From Ardenticatenaceae bacterium (GTDB lineage Bacteria > Chloroflexota > Anaerolineae > Promineifilales > Promineifilaceae), in the NCBI GenBank assembly GCA_020634315.1, contig JACKBV010000028.1, positions 1 through 60,547 of the forward strand: a DNA stretch of 60,547 nucleotides. The letters are read 5' to 3'. The position numbers were made by a program, and so were the translations under genes. Positions 1-8,566 of this stretch are shown here, one piece after another. How positions within the stretch are numbered: the stretch's first letter is position 1; the number at the start of each line of letters is the position of its first letter. Under the pieces are notes generated by a model, which was not told the DNA's origin, searched no databases, and worked only from the letters and a program-made list of their open reading frames with translations.

Positions 1-34
1 TTGGTTTTCATTGACAGTGGTCGGCGACAGCCAG

Positions 35-1048
35 TTAGTTGCGCAGCAAATTGCTGACAAAGAACCAGAGATTTGCCGGTCGCTCTGCCAGCCGCCGCAC
101 AAAATAGGCATACCAGGCTGTGCCATAAGGCACATAAACACGCACCTGATAGCCAGATTGTACCAATGATTCCTGTAATTCACGGCGAATGCCGTACAGC
201 ATCTGGAATTCAAACGCCGACGGTGGAATCTGATGCGCCTTCGCATACTCAACTGCTGCCTGGATCATGTTTTCATCATGGGTGGCAATGCCAAGATAGA
301 CGCCATTCGCGCGTGCTTCATCAGTGAGCATCATTTGCGTCAGCTTAACGAAATTGGCATCTGTGTCAGCTTTGTTGGGGAAAGCCACATCGGGCGGTTC
401 GGCGTAAGCGCCTTTGCAGAGGCGCACCCAGGCTCCTTCAGCAATAAGCTGCTGTACATCTGCCTCTGTGCGGAACAGATACGCCTGAATCACAATGCCG
501 ACATTCGGGAATTCTTGTCGCAGGGTACGATAGACGCGCAAGGTGGCATCTGTCACGCCGCTCTCTTCCATATCAATGCGGATTTTATTTTTGTATTGTT
601 GTGCGTGTTGCAGCAACTGCCGCATATTTTCGAGAGCCAGGTCTTCGCTGATGCGCAGGCCAAGCTGGCTCAGTTTCACAGAAACATTGGTATTGGGTAA
701 TTCGTGACGCTCAATGTCATCCAGCAGGCGCAGGATTTCTGCGCGGGCGGCAATGGCCTCATCTGGCGTGGAAACATGCTCGCCAAGAAAGTCCATTGTC
801 ACCGCCATGCCTTTGTTGCGCAGATCGCGTGCCGTATCAATGGCATCGTCACGGGTTTCACCGGCAACAAAACGTGCGGCTACTTGCCGGGTGATGGGCA
901 GGCTGCTCACCAATTCTTTTGCCCAGGTGGCCTGGGAAAAGTAAATGAGCAGCAGTCGCAGCCAGCGCTCGCCATATTGTGATAGGAGCCAGGCTGTGAT
1001 TAAAAAACCGATTAGAAGGGGAAATAGGGAGAATCGTTTTTTTGTCAT
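35..1048 (-). CDS. putB: Proline dehydrogenase (monofunctional, membrane-anchored)
   Basis: FAD-dependent oxidation of L-proline to 1-pyrroline-5-carboxylate, the first step of proline catabolism. The 337-residue protein has the length of monofunctional bacterial PRODHs, about 300 residues, plus an N-terminal hydrophobic helix (about residues 8-25) that may tether it to the membrane near the quinone pool. Barrel motifs visible are TMDFLGEHV, NVSVKLSQLG, RIDMEESG and the C-terminal substrate-binding RRLAERP. The start ATG is preceded by GAAGGAAA. The partner dehydrogenase is not adjacent: a P5C dehydrogenase lies at 25.6-27.2 kb on the same strand. Family assignment is firm; the symbol is by analogy to Bacillus. 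Confidence 0.92.
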   Translation of the reverse strand: MTKKRFSLFPLLIGFLITAWLLSQYGERWLRLLLIYFSQATWAKELVSSLPITRQVAARFVAGETRDDAIDTARDLRNKGMAVTMDFLGEHVSTPDEAIAARAEILRLLDDIERHELPNTNVSVKLSQLGLRISEDLALENMRQLLQHAQQYKNKIRIDMEESGVTDATLRVYRTLRQEFPNVGIVIQAYLFRTEADVQQLIAEGAWVRLCKGAYAEPPDVAFPNKADTDANFVKLTQMMLTDEARANGVYLGIATHDENMIQAAVEYAKAHQIPPSAFEFQMLYGIRRELQESLVQSGYQVRVYVPYGTAWYAYFVRRLAERPANLWFFVSNLLRN

Positions 1049-1172
1049 GGGTTTCCTTCATGTGTTGTGGTTCTTCGTGAAACGTGAGGCGTTAGACATG
1101 AAGCATGGCACTGTGGGATTGGTTTCACGCTTCATACTTTGCCAGTGTCACGAATGCTAAAAGAACCGCTTG

Positions 1173-1949
1173 TTATTGTGTCATCATTAATGAATGACCG
1201 CCATCGACAATGATGGTTTGTCCACAAATCATGCGAGCCGCCGGGCTGCACAGGAAGCAGACGACATCGGCGACGTCATCGGGTGTGCAGAGGCGGCCGG
1301 TTGGGGTGTTGCTGAGAATGGTATCGACCAAACTGCCACCCCCTTCGCGGAACATGTCGAAATGCTGTAAGGCTTCGGTGAGGACAACGCCGGGGGAGAC
1401 GGCATTGACGACGATGTTGGCCGGAGCCAATTCCGCGCCTAAATAGCGGACGAGGGCTTCCATCGCGGCTTTGGATGCACCAACGACGGAGTATTCTTTC
1501 ATGACGCGGTGTGACCCCATGCTGGAAATGGCGACGACAGCTCCGCCGCCCCGTTTTTGCATGAGGGGCGCGGCGTGCTGCGCTCCAAAGAGGAGGGAGC
1601 GGGCGTTGATGTTCATGGTCCATTCCCAACCGCGTAGTTTTTGCTGCATGGCGGGCCGATTGTAACCGGAGGCTGCGTTATGAATGAGGATGTCGAGGCC
1701 GCCGAAGTGGGTTTCTATTTCCTGGTAGAGCCGGGCGAGGTGGTCTAGATCGCCGACGTTGGCCTTGACGACTAGTGCTTCACGGCCGAGCTGACGAATG
1801 GATACGGCCGTTTCCTCTGCCGGTTCACGATTGCGGAAAAAGTTGACGACAACATGCGCCCCTTCGCGGGCAAAACGCAGCGCAATTTCGCGACCAATAC
1901 CTCGTCCAGAACCTGTGATAAGTGCGATTTTATCTTGAAATTGTGGCAT
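1173..1949 (-). CDS. fabL: SDR enoyl-ACP reductase III (FabL type)
   Basis: A 258-residue short-chain dehydrogenase. The order of motifs (TGSGRGIG, VVKANVG, HNAASG, WEWTMNINARSLLF, ISSMGS, YSVVGASK, GQTIIVDGG) follows Bacillus FabL rather than a generic FabG, which suggests an NADPH-dependent enoyl-ACP reductase completing each round of fatty acid elongation. Catalytic Ser-Tyr-Lys are present, with Tyr-x6-Lys in YSVVGASK. Length matches FabL, about 250. A second enoyl reductase, FabI, lies 1.8 kb away on the other strand. A different SDR reductase is possible because family boundaries are close. Confidence 0.78.
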   Translation of the reverse strand: MPQFQDKIALITGSGRGIGREIALRFAREGAHVVVNFFRNREPAEETAVSIRQLGREALVVKANVGDLDHLARLYQEIETHFGGLDILIHNAASGYNRPAMQQKLRGWEWTMNINARSLLFGAQHAAPLMQKRGGGAVVAISSMGSHRVMKEYSVVGASKAAMEALVRYLGAELAPANIVVNAVSPGVVLTEALQHFDMFREGGGSLVDTILSNTPTGRLCTPDDVADVVCFLCSPAARMICGQTIIVDGGHSLMMTQ

Positions 1950-2163
1950 ACAAGTTTACACGGTTGCAAGCGGCAGGCGTGCTCTCGTTGAATCATTTGC
2001 ACGCATGTTCCCTTGCCTAATAGCTGCTGATTTTAGCGTGCAAACGGCAAGTTGACACCTGGTTTTATGCTTGCATTTAGTCGTCGATGGCTTATGATTG
2101 GCAGGCAAATGGGGTGGGAACCATGGGATGAGCTTTGTCAACTGGAGGAAATGATACGTAAAG

Positions 2164-3039
2164 ATGGACAATTGGACACACGCGTTTGTTAAAACAAACG
2201 ATATTACCTTACATGTGGTGCAGGCTGGCCCGGAAGACGGCCCCTTGTTGATTCTTTTGCATGGATTCCCGGAGTTTTGGCGCGGTTGGCGGCAGCAAAT
2301 CCCATTTTTTGCGGCGGCCGGGTATCGCGTTTGGGTTCCCGATCAGCGTGGCTATAACTTGAGTGACAAGCCGCGCGGATTGGATGCGTATGACCTGAAC
2401 GAACTGGCGGCAGATGTCGTCGGGTTAATTGATGCGGCAGGACGTGACAAGGCGTATTTGGTGGGACATGATTGGGGAGCAAATGTGGCCTGGTGGGTGG
2501 GGATTCATTATCCCGAACGGCTGCATAAACTTGGCATTCTCAATGTGCCGCATCCGGTGATCATGCGCCAAAATTTGCAGGAGAACCCGTCGCAGTTGCG
2601 CAAAAGCTGGTATATGTTTTTCTTCCAGCTTCCGGCTGTACCGGAGGTGACGATCCAGGCGGCCGATTGGCGGCTTGGTTTGGAGGCGCTGCGTGGCAGC
2701 AGCCGACCGGGAACCTTTTCTGCGGATGATTTGGCTGCCTATCAATGTGCCTGGTCACGACCGGGGGCGTTTACGGGGATGTTGAATTGGTATCGCGCCA
2801 TTATGCAACATTCACCGCATCCCAGCCGCCCAGTTCAAGTGAGTGTGCCCACGTTTATTATTTGGGGGGCGCAGGATATGTTTTTGGGCCAGGAGATGGT
2901 GGAGCCAAGTGCCAAGATGTGTGTAAACGGCCGTTTCGCCATCATCGACGAAGCCAGCCATTGGGTACAGCACGAAGAGCCAGAGCAGGTGAACCAATTG
3001 TTGGCCGAATTCTTTGCTGGGGATGAAAGCCCGGCATGA
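2164..3039 (+). CDS. Alpha/beta hydrolase, epoxide hydrolase-like
   Basis: A 291-residue alpha/beta-hydrolase. HGFPE (the oxyanion HGxP motif typical of epoxide hydrolases), the nucleophile elbow GHDWGA with Asp as nucleophile, and the late His in ASHWVQHEEP are all seen. An Asp nucleophile fits soluble epoxide hydrolase or haloalkane dehalogenase chemistry; the HGFPEFW motif favours epoxide hydrolase. Its stop overlaps the next start as ATGA (3036-3039), so the DNA glycosylase gene is probably translationally coupled. A GGAGG at about 2145 is somewhat far from this start. The real substrate cannot be read from sequence. Confidence 0.85.
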   Translation: MDNWTHAFVKTNDITLHVVQAGPEDGPLLILLHGFPEFWRGWRQQIPFFAAAGYRVWVPDQRGYNLSDKPRGLDAYDLNELAADVVGLIDAAGRDKAYLVGHDWGANVAWWVGIHYPERLHKLGILNVPHPVIMRQNLQENPSQLRKSWYMFFFQLPAVPEVTIQAADWRLGLEALRGSSRPGTFSADDLAAYQCAWSRPGAFTGMLNWYRAIMQHSPHPSRPVQVSVPTFIIWGAQDMFLGQEMVEPSAKMCVNGRFAIIDEASHWVQHEEPEQVNQLLAEFFAGDESPA

Positions 3040-3668
3040 CAAGATTAGAGCAACCGTTTTATGCGAGAAAGGCGCAAACATTAGCGCCCGCATTATTGGG
3101 CAAAATAGTGGTGCGGCGCTTGGAGAGTGCGCATTCAGAAAATGGCTATGTTTACCTCAGCGGCATCATTGTGGAGACCGAGGCGTATGGCGACGTTGCG
3201 GAGCGAGATTTGGCTTGTCATGGCGACCGTGCCAACGGCGGTCAGCCTACGCCGCGTACACAGATCATGTTTGGCCCGGCTGGTTTTGCCTATGTCTATT
3301 TTACGTATGGCATGCACTGGATGTTCAATGTCGTTACCGGGGAGACGGGCCGCGCAGGCGCGGTGTTGCTGCGTGCGTTGCAGCCGGTCATGGGTGTGGA
3401 GGAGATGCGGCTGCGGCGAAACGGCCGTATCCTGACTGAATTAACCAATGGCCCCGCCAAACTGGCACAGGCATTGGCAATAGACCAATCCCTCAACGGG
3501 GCGAACCTTTGTGCAGCAGATGGGGTTATTTGGATAGAAGACGCGCCACCAATACCAACCGAGCACATTGCTGTTGGCCCGCGTATTGGTTTGGGCAAAA
3601 CCCCGGAACCCTGGTTGTCGATGCCCTGGCGCTATTGGATCAAAGATAATTCATTTGTGTCAAAATGA
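3036..3668 (+). CDS. mpg: 3-methyladenine DNA glycosylase, AAG/MPG family
   Basis: Removes alkylated purines such as 3-methyladenine and hypoxanthine from DNA in base excision repair. The 210-residue length fits bacterial AAG proteins. The signature IIVETEAYGDVAERDLACH carries the catalytic Glu in ETEAY, followed by TPRTQIMFGPAGFAYVYFTYGMHWMFNVV and LLRALQP, all typical of the family. It overlaps the upstream hydrolase by 4 bp (ATGA). The unrelated Tag-type glycosylase is also in this window at 50.5 kb, so the organism has two routes for removing 3-methyladenine. Confidence 0.93.
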   Translation: MTRLEQPFYARKAQTLAPALLGKIVVRRLESAHSENGYVYLSGIIVETEAYGDVAERDLACHGDRANGGQPTPRTQIMFGPAGFAYVYFTYGMHWMFNVVTGETGRAGAVLLRALQPVMGVEEMRLRRNGRILTELTNGPAKLAQALAIDQSLNGANLCAADGVIWIEDAPPIPTEHIAVGPRIGLGKTPEPWLSMPWRYWIKDNSFVSK

Positions 3669-3731
3669 TGAATGGGGCGTTAGCTATTTAGGAATGCTTC
3701 ATTCATATAACAGCACGCAAGAGGAGAGACG

Positions 3732-4523
3732 ATGAAGTTATTGGAAGGCAAAACAGCGCTCATTTTTGGGCTGGCAAATCAACGTTCCATTGCTTGGGGG
3801 ATTGCACAGGCGTTTCATGAACATGGGGCGCAATTGGGGTTTAGCTATGCTGTGCCACAGTTAGAAAGACGGGTACGGCCGTTAGCCGAACAAATTGGCG
3901 TGACCTTCGTCGAACAGTGCGATGTAACCCAGGATGCGGAAATAGAGACTGTTTTCGCCAAAGCGGCCGAGCAGTTTGGCACCATTGACATTCTTGTCCA
4001 TGCCATCGCCTTTGCCGAACGTGCTGATTTAGAAGGGCGTTTCTATGATACCAGCCGCGCTGGATTTGCTACCGCAATGAACATCAGCGTCTACAGCCTG
4101 GTTGCCCTTTCCCGTGCGGCGCTGCCCCTGATGCCCAACGGCGGCAGCATCCTCTCATTATCTTATTATGGTGCCGAGAAAGTTGTGCCCCATTACAACG
4201 TGATGGGTGTGGCGAAGGCCGCTTTGGAAGCCAGCACGCGCTATCTGGCGGCAGATTTAGGGCCACAGGGCATTCGCGTCAATGCCATTTCCGCCGGGCC
4301 AATTAAAACATTGTCGGCGGCCGGCATTGCTGGCTTCCGCAAAATCTTGGGTTACGTAGAAGAGCGTGCGCCGCTGCGCCGCAATGTAGATCAAGATGAA
4401 GTGGGGCGGACAGCACTCTGGTTGGGCAGCGATTTAGCCAGCGGCGTGACAGGTGAGGTCATTTACGTAGACGCCGGGTATCACATTTTGGGGATGCCAG
4501 AACCGCCAGAGAGTTGGGAATGA
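3732..4523 (+). CDS. fabI: Enoyl-ACP reductase I
   Basis: NADH-dependent reduction of trans-2-enoyl-ACP, the last step of the fatty acid elongation cycle. The 263-residue length matches FabI. The N-terminal LEGKTALIFGLANQRSIAWG is the distinctive FabI nucleotide-binding region, with a Gly-Leu-Ala-Asn loop instead of classic GxxxGxG. The catalytic pair is in YNVMGVAK (Tyr-x6-Lys), with SYYGAEK just before it, and the C-terminal end is VTGEVIYVDAGYHILGM. A GAGGAGA Shine-Dalgarno lies 6-8 bases before the ATG. It is followed by a promoter and riboswitch, so it probably ends its own transcription unit. Confidence 0.93.
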   Translation: MKLLEGKTALIFGLANQRSIAWGIAQAFHEHGAQLGFSYAVPQLERRVRPLAEQIGVTFVEQCDVTQDAEIETVFAKAAEQFGTIDILVHAIAFAERADLEGRFYDTSRAGFATAMNISVYSLVALSRAALPLMPNGGSILSLSYYGAEKVVPHYNVMGVAKAALEASTRYLAADLGPQGIRVNAISAGPIKTLSAAGIAGFRKILGYVEERAPLRRNVDQDEVGRTALWLGSDLASGVTGEVIYVDAGYHILGMPEPPESWE

Positions 4524-4587
4524 TGTAATTTGCTTTGTAAGCTTGTCAGGTTAAGTTAAATACTGTACGAGAGAGTTGTTTATCCAT

Positions 4588-4615
4588 TTGACAAACCTTT
4601 TCAACTGGTTATACT
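4588..4615 (+). promoter_or_regulatory. Sigma-70-type promoter of the SAM riboswitch-metK unit
   Basis: TTGACA at 4588-4593, a 16-bp spacer, and TATACT at 4610-4615. Transcription would begin near 4622, about 20 bases before the riboswitch. Confidence 0.8.
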
Positions 4616-4643
4616 CGATTCTCGTTAAGAACAACTTTACACC

Positions 4644-4739
4644 CTTATCAGGAGCAGTGGAGGGATCGGCCCGAAGAAACTGCAGCAACCCCCCAAGTGG
4701 GAAGGTGCTAATTCCGACAGCAATTGCTGGCAGATAAGA
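4644..4739 (+). promoter_or_regulatory. SAM-I (S-box) riboswitch
   Basis: S-box landmarks are present in order: CTTATC (P1 5' strand, from 4645), GGAGGGATCGGCCCGAAGAAAC, GCAACC, GGAAGGTGCTAATTCC, and GATAAG (P1 3' strand, 4733-4738). This class binds S-adenosylmethionine. The downstream terminator and metK make this a feedback switch. The 3' P1 bases AAGAGG (4736-4741) can pair with CCTCTT at 4765-4770, the 5' arm of the terminator, which gives the classic antiterminator exchanged when SAM is bound. Confidence 0.93.
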
Positions 4740-4762
4740 GGTTCGCAGAAAGAATGCAAACC

Positions 4763-4795
4763 AGCCTCTTGATGTCCAGTCAAGAGGCTTTTTTT
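4763..4795 (+). terminator. Riboswitch-controlled intrinsic terminator
   Basis: AGCCTCTTGA (4763-4772) pairs perfectly with TCAAGAGGCT (4780-4789) over a 7-base loop and runs into seven T. It lies between the SAM aptamer and metK, so high SAM should stop transcription here. Confidence 0.92.
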
Positions 4796-4912
4796 ATGCA
4801 AATTTCGGGTTGTAGAACGCATGGCGTACGCATTGCACTAAGCATCAATACGCGATACGTCATATTCTTCACGACCTGCGAGAAATAGTTTAGTTTGGAG
4901 GTATTAAGTAAC

Positions 4913-6142
4913 ATGTCTAACTCTTTTATGTCCGCGCCCAGCCTTCTGTTCACTTCGGAATCGGTGACAGAAGGCCATCCCGACAAAATGTGTGACCAGA
5001 TCAGCGATGCGATTCTGGATGCGATTATGGCGCAAGACCCATATGGACGGGTGGCTTGCGAAACGGCCGTTAAAACCGGCTATGTCATGGTCTTTGGCGA
5101 AGTCACCACCAACGCCTTTGTGAACATTGACGACGTTGTGCGTCAGGTTGTCACCGACATTGGCTTCGACAGCAGCGAAAAAGGCTTTGATGGGCACACC
5201 TGCGGCGTGCTGTCCGCCATTGCCAGCCAAAGCCCAGACATTGCACAGGGCGTGGACCGCGCGTTGGAATATCGTTCCAATGGCAGCGATGACGCAGAAC
5301 TAGAGGCGCTGGGCGCTGGCGATCAGGGCATGATGTTTGGCTTTGCTTGTAATGAGACAGAGGTATTGATGCCGCTGCCCATTCACCTGGCACATAACCT
5401 GACGCGCCGTCTGTCAGAAGTGCGTCGCAACGGCACCTTGCCCTGGGTACGCCCCGATGGCAAGTCGCAAGTAACGGTGGAATACAGCTTTGGCAAGCCG
5501 AAGCGGGTGCATACGGTCTTAGTAAGCACTCAGCACGCCCCTGATGTGGACAATGAAGCGATTCGCGCCGGGATCATCGAGCATGTGATTAAGCCGGTGA
5601 TGGGTGATGAATGGTGGAGCGAGGACATTCGCATTTTTGTGAATCCAACCGGTCGCTTTGTGGTGGGTGGCCCAATGGGTGATGCCGGGTTGACCGGGCG
5701 CAAGATCATCGTCGATACATACGGCGGGATGGGGCGTCATGGTGGTGGTGCCTTTAGCGGTAAGGATTGCACAAAAGTAGATCGTAGTGCAGCTTACGCG
5801 GCACGTTGGGTTGCCAAAAATGTGGTTGCTGCCGGGCTGGCCGAACGCTGTGAAGTGCAGTTGGCTTATGCGATTGGTGTGGCACGGCCGTTAAGCATCA
5901 ACGTGGAAACCTTTGGCACCAGCCAATACACCACCGAACAGTTGGAAGCATTAATTGAAGAGACCTTCGACCTGCGTCCAGGCGCAATTATTCGTGATTT
6001 GAACCTGCGTCGTCCTATCTACCGGGCAACGGCCGCTTACGGGCACTTTGGCCGTCACGACATCGTTGCTCCTTGGGAAGAAACCAACCGTGCCGAGCAG
6101 CTGCGTCAAGCCGCTGCCGCTCTGGAACCGGCACTGGCGTAG
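4913..6142 (+). CDS. metK: S-adenosylmethionine synthetase
   Basis: Makes SAM from methionine and ATP. The 409-residue length is near the family norm. Signatures are ESVTEGHPDKMCDQISDA at the N-terminus, the GAGDQGMMFG loop and GGGAFSGKD. The ATG at 4913 is chosen over an upstream in-frame ATG at 4895 because GGAGG at 4896-4900 gives proper spacing and the upstream ATG would overlap that site. It is controlled by the S-box leader upstream. Downstream is a pair of inverted palindromes that may end transcription. Confidence 0.96.
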   Translation: MSNSFMSAPSLLFTSESVTEGHPDKMCDQISDAILDAIMAQDPYGRVACETAVKTGYVMVFGEVTTNAFVNIDDVVRQVVTDIGFDSSEKGFDGHTCGVLSAIASQSPDIAQGVDRALEYRSNGSDDAELEALGAGDQGMMFGFACNETEVLMPLPIHLAHNLTRRLSEVRRNGTLPWVRPDGKSQVTVEYSFGKPKRVHTVLVSTQHAPDVDNEAIRAGIIEHVIKPVMGDEWWSEDIRIFVNPTGRFVVGGPMGDAGLTGRKIIVDTYGGMGRHGGGAFSGKDCTKVDRSAAYAARWVAKNVVAAGLAERCEVQLAYAIGVARPLSINVETFGTSQYTTEQLEALIEETFDLRPGAIIRDLNLRRPIYRATAAYGHFGRHDIVAPWEETNRAEQLRQAAAALEPALA

Positions 6143-6168
6143 ACAAAATATTTAACCGCACATTTGAT

Positions 6169-6204
6169 AACCTCCGGGAGGTTTCTGAACCTCCCGGAGG
6201 TTTT
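6169..6204. repeat. Paired CCTCC-GGAGG palindromes after metK
   Basis: AACCTCCGGGAGGTT at 6169-6183 and its reverse complement AACCTCCCGGAGGTT at 6188-6202, followed by TTTTG. They can form one 15-bp stem or two small ones. The same element recurs at least seven times in the window. Here it may act as a metK terminator. Confidence 0.8.
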
Positions 6205-6311
6205 GAATAATAAACACACATGCAAATTTGCACACTCTAGAGGGGTGCGCTAGAATTTTAGACTTGGGTCTCATATTTTAGAATGAAATAAGCCCTTTTG
6301 ATTTTGTAACA

Positions 6312-6388
6312 AGACAACTGGACAGGATTCACAAGGTAGCAGGGGCATTTCCCGGCCATAGTTGTGAGTCCTGTTTGTTGCTTTGTCT
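6312..6388 (+). ncRNA. Candidate structured leader RNA of ffh
   Basis: A long stem is readable: AGACAA (6312-6317) with TTGTCT (6383-6388) outside, an internal loop, then 13 pairs between 6322-6334 and 6362-6374 including one G-U. A 27-base apical region contains GGGG and CCC that can pair. It ends 13 bases before the ffh GTG, so it probably occupies the 5' untranslated region. I see no SRP RNA signature (GGAA tetraloop or AAGCAG on the 3' side), so this is not 4.5S RNA. Function unknown. Confidence 0.5.
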
Positions 6389-6401
6389 GATGGATTAAAC
6401 T

Positions 6402-7732
6402 GTGTTTGAATCGTTAGGAAATCGCCTCCAATCTGTTTTTGATAATTTGCAGCGTCGTGGCAAGCTGACGGAAGCCGATGTTGATACGGCTATGCGTGAG
6501 GTTCGCCTGGCTTTGCTGGAAGCAGACGTGAATTTCAAGGTTGTCAAAGGCTTTGTGCAGCGTGTGCGCGACCGGGCTGTGGGACAAGAAGTGATGCGCA
6601 GCCTGACGCCGGGTCAGCAGGTGGTGAAGATTGTTCACGACGAGCTGATTCAGACGTTAGGTGAGCCGGGGCGTTTGCAGTTAGGCTTGCAGTCGCCGGC
6701 CGTGATTATGCTGGTTGGGCTGCAAGGTGCTGGCAAGACGACGATGGCGGGCAAGCTGGCGCTGCATTTGCGTAAGCAGGGGCGACGGCCGTTACTGGTT
6801 GCCGCCGATGTGTATCGCCCGGCCGCTATTGACCAACTGCGTACCCTGGGAAAACAGCTCGATATTCCGGTCTATGATGAAGGGCCGGAAGGGAAGCCGG
6901 TGACGATTTGCAAGAACGGCGTGAAACAGGCGTGCAAACCGGGGCAACGACGGTGATTTTAGACACAGCCGGGCGTCTCAATATTGATGAGATGATGATG
7001 GATGAGATTAAGGCCATTAAAACGGCCGTTTCTCCCGTCGAAACCCTGCTCGTTGCCGATGCCATGACCGGCCAGGAAGCTGTGCGCGTTGCCAACGATT
7101 TTAACAATGCCGTTAATATCACCGGCCTCATCATGACCAAAGTGGATGGTGATGCTCGTGGTGGCGCGGCCATTTCCATGCGCGAAGTGACCGGCGTGCC
7201 CATCAAATTCCTTGGCACGGGCGAAAAATTGACGGCGGTTGAAGAGTTCCATCCTGATCGCCTGGCGAACCGCATTTTGGGCATGGGCGATGTCATGACC
7301 CTGATTGAACGCGCCCAAGAAGAGATGGATCAGGAAGAGGCGCGTAAAACTGGGGAAAAGATGATCAAGGGTGACTTTGATCTCGATGATTTCCTCAAGC
7401 AAATGCAGCAGGTCAAACGCCTTGGCCCCATTGGGCAATTATTGGACATGATTCCTGGCATGGGTAAAATGTCAAAAGATGTCGATTTAACAACGGCCGA
7501 ACGTGATATGAAGCGTATTGAGGCTATTATTCAATCGATGACGCCCCAAGAGCGCCGCATGCCCAAAATCATCAAGGCGAGCCGCAAACGGCGCATTGCT
7601 GCCGGGTCTGGCACCAGTGTGCAAGAAGTGAACCAACTCCTGCGACAATTCCAGGAGATGCAAAAGATGATGAAACAACTCCGCAAGGGTAAACTTGGCG
7701 GGTTGGGTGGACTGCTTGGCGGTCGTTTTTAA
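6402..7732 (+). CDS. ffh: Signal recognition particle GTPase Ffh (frameshifted in this sequence)
   Basis: Ffh binds signal peptides and SRP RNA and delivers ribosomes to the membrane. The first frame (6402-6956) gives the N domain and the start of the G domain, including GLQGAGKTTMAGKLA and AADVYRPAAIDQL. The second (from about 6932 to 7732) continues with VILDTAGRLNIDE, TKVDGDARGG and the M domain with GMGKMS and the Met-rich, GGLGG tail. Joining them needs one extra base near 6932-6933 (after KNGVKQA, before TGATTVILD) and gives about 443 residues, the normal length. There is no slippery heptamer. Since ffh is essential, a missing base in the assembly is more likely than a real pseudogene. 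Start codon GTG. Confidence 0.88.
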
Positions 7733-7773
7733 CTAAGACCGGAAAAAGGTCTAAATAATATTGTTTTCAAGCT

Positions 7774-7808
7774 GGAGATTGGGGATTAGAGACTAGAGAT
7801 TGAGGTTT
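7774..7808. repeat. Short AGAGATT/GGATT word repeat
   Basis: The ffh-rpsP gap contains GAGATTGGGGATTAGAG followed by ACTAGAGATTGAGG, a cluster of 7-8-base word repeats. Similar word-type repeats of different sequence lie at 14.0, 23.2, 27.4 and 47.9 kb. No gene is visible here. Confidence 0.5.
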
Positions 7809-7897
7809 ACCGTCCTCAAACCTTGCTCTCCAAATTTCTATACCTAATTGCTCATCTCCGATAAAATTAATTAAAAAATGGAGATAGTGAGTAAATC

Positions 7898-8305
7898 ATG
7901 TTGCGAATTCGTTTAAGCCGCACAGGAAAGAAAAAGCAAGCCAGTTACCGGGTCGTTGTTGCTGATGCAGACGCCAAACGTGACGGCCGTATCGTGGAAC
8001 GCATTGGACATTACAATCCATTGCCAGACCCAATTGATTACCGCATTCAAGAAGATCGCGCTCTGTATTGGTTGAGTGTTGGGGCGCAGCCATCGGATGC
8101 CGTGCGTCGTTTGTTGGAAAAACAAGGTACGTATGATCGTCTGGCTCGCTTGCGTGCCGGTGAATCTGCGGAAGCGCTCATTGCTGAGTATGAAGGACGC
8201 CCGCTGGCTGCACCTGTTCAAGCAGAAGAAACGGCCGTTGCCGTTGCGGAACCTGCACCTGTTGTTGACGTTGTCGAAGAAACAACCAGCGACGAAGAAG
8301 AGTAA
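7898..8305 (+). CDS. rpsP: 30S ribosomal protein S16 with acidic C-terminal extension
   Basis: The N-terminal 80 residues are canonical S16: MLRIRLSRTGKKKQASYRVVVAD, RDGRIVERIGHYNP, ALYWLSVGAQPSDAVRRLL. The protein is 135 residues, against 80-90 for most bacteria. The extra tail is Glu/Ala/Val-rich and ends in an acidic run. One iterated palindrome encodes ETAV inside this tail. It is followed by khpA and rimM, the common rpsP-khpA-rimM ribosome-assembly cluster. Confidence 0.96.
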   Translation: MLRIRLSRTGKKKQASYRVVVADADAKRDGRIVERIGHYNPLPDPIDYRIQEDRALYWLSVGAQPSDAVRRLLEKQGTYDRLARLRAGESAEALIAEYEGRPLAAPVQAEETAVAVAEPAPVVDVVEETTSDEEE

Positions 8306-8311
8306 TCCGTC

Positions 8312-8560
8312 ATGCATGAAACGGAGATGAAGGAACTCGTCGAATTCATCGTGAAATCCCTGGTGGATTATCCTGATGAGGTTCGGGTCGCTGCGGTGCA
8401 AGAGCGAGATGCTACAGTGCTAGAATTGCGCGTAGCCTCTGCCGATATGGGCCGAGTGATTGGCAAAAGTGGTCGTGTCATCAATGCCATACGAGACCTT
8501 GTTCAAGTGCAAGCGGCAAAATTAGGCCAGAATATTGTCTTAGACATTGTTGAGGATTAA
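8312..8560 (+). CDS. khpA: KH-domain RNA-binding protein KhpA
   Basis: A small 82-residue type II KH protein. The MGRVIGKSGRVINAIRDLV stretch holds the GxxG loop (GKSG) that contacts RNA. In Gram-positives KhpA with KhpB affects cell elongation and RNA metabolism; that role is not tested here. It starts 6 bp after rpsP and is followed by rimM, so it is probably in the same transcript. Confidence 0.92.
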   Translation: MHETEMKELVEFIVKSLVDYPDEVRVAAVQERDATVLELRVASADMGRVIGKSGRVINAIRDLVQVQAAKLGQNIVLDIVED

Positions 8561-8566
8561 GGAACA

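Noticed and set aside
6312..6388. SRP (4.5S) RNA gene upstream of ffh
   Set aside because: The conserved domain IV bases (GGAA tetraloop, 3'-side AAGCAG) are absent although a stem is present.
6900..6960. Programmed frameshifting in ffh
   Set aside because: No slippery heptamer or stop-proximal shift site; a lost base explains it better.
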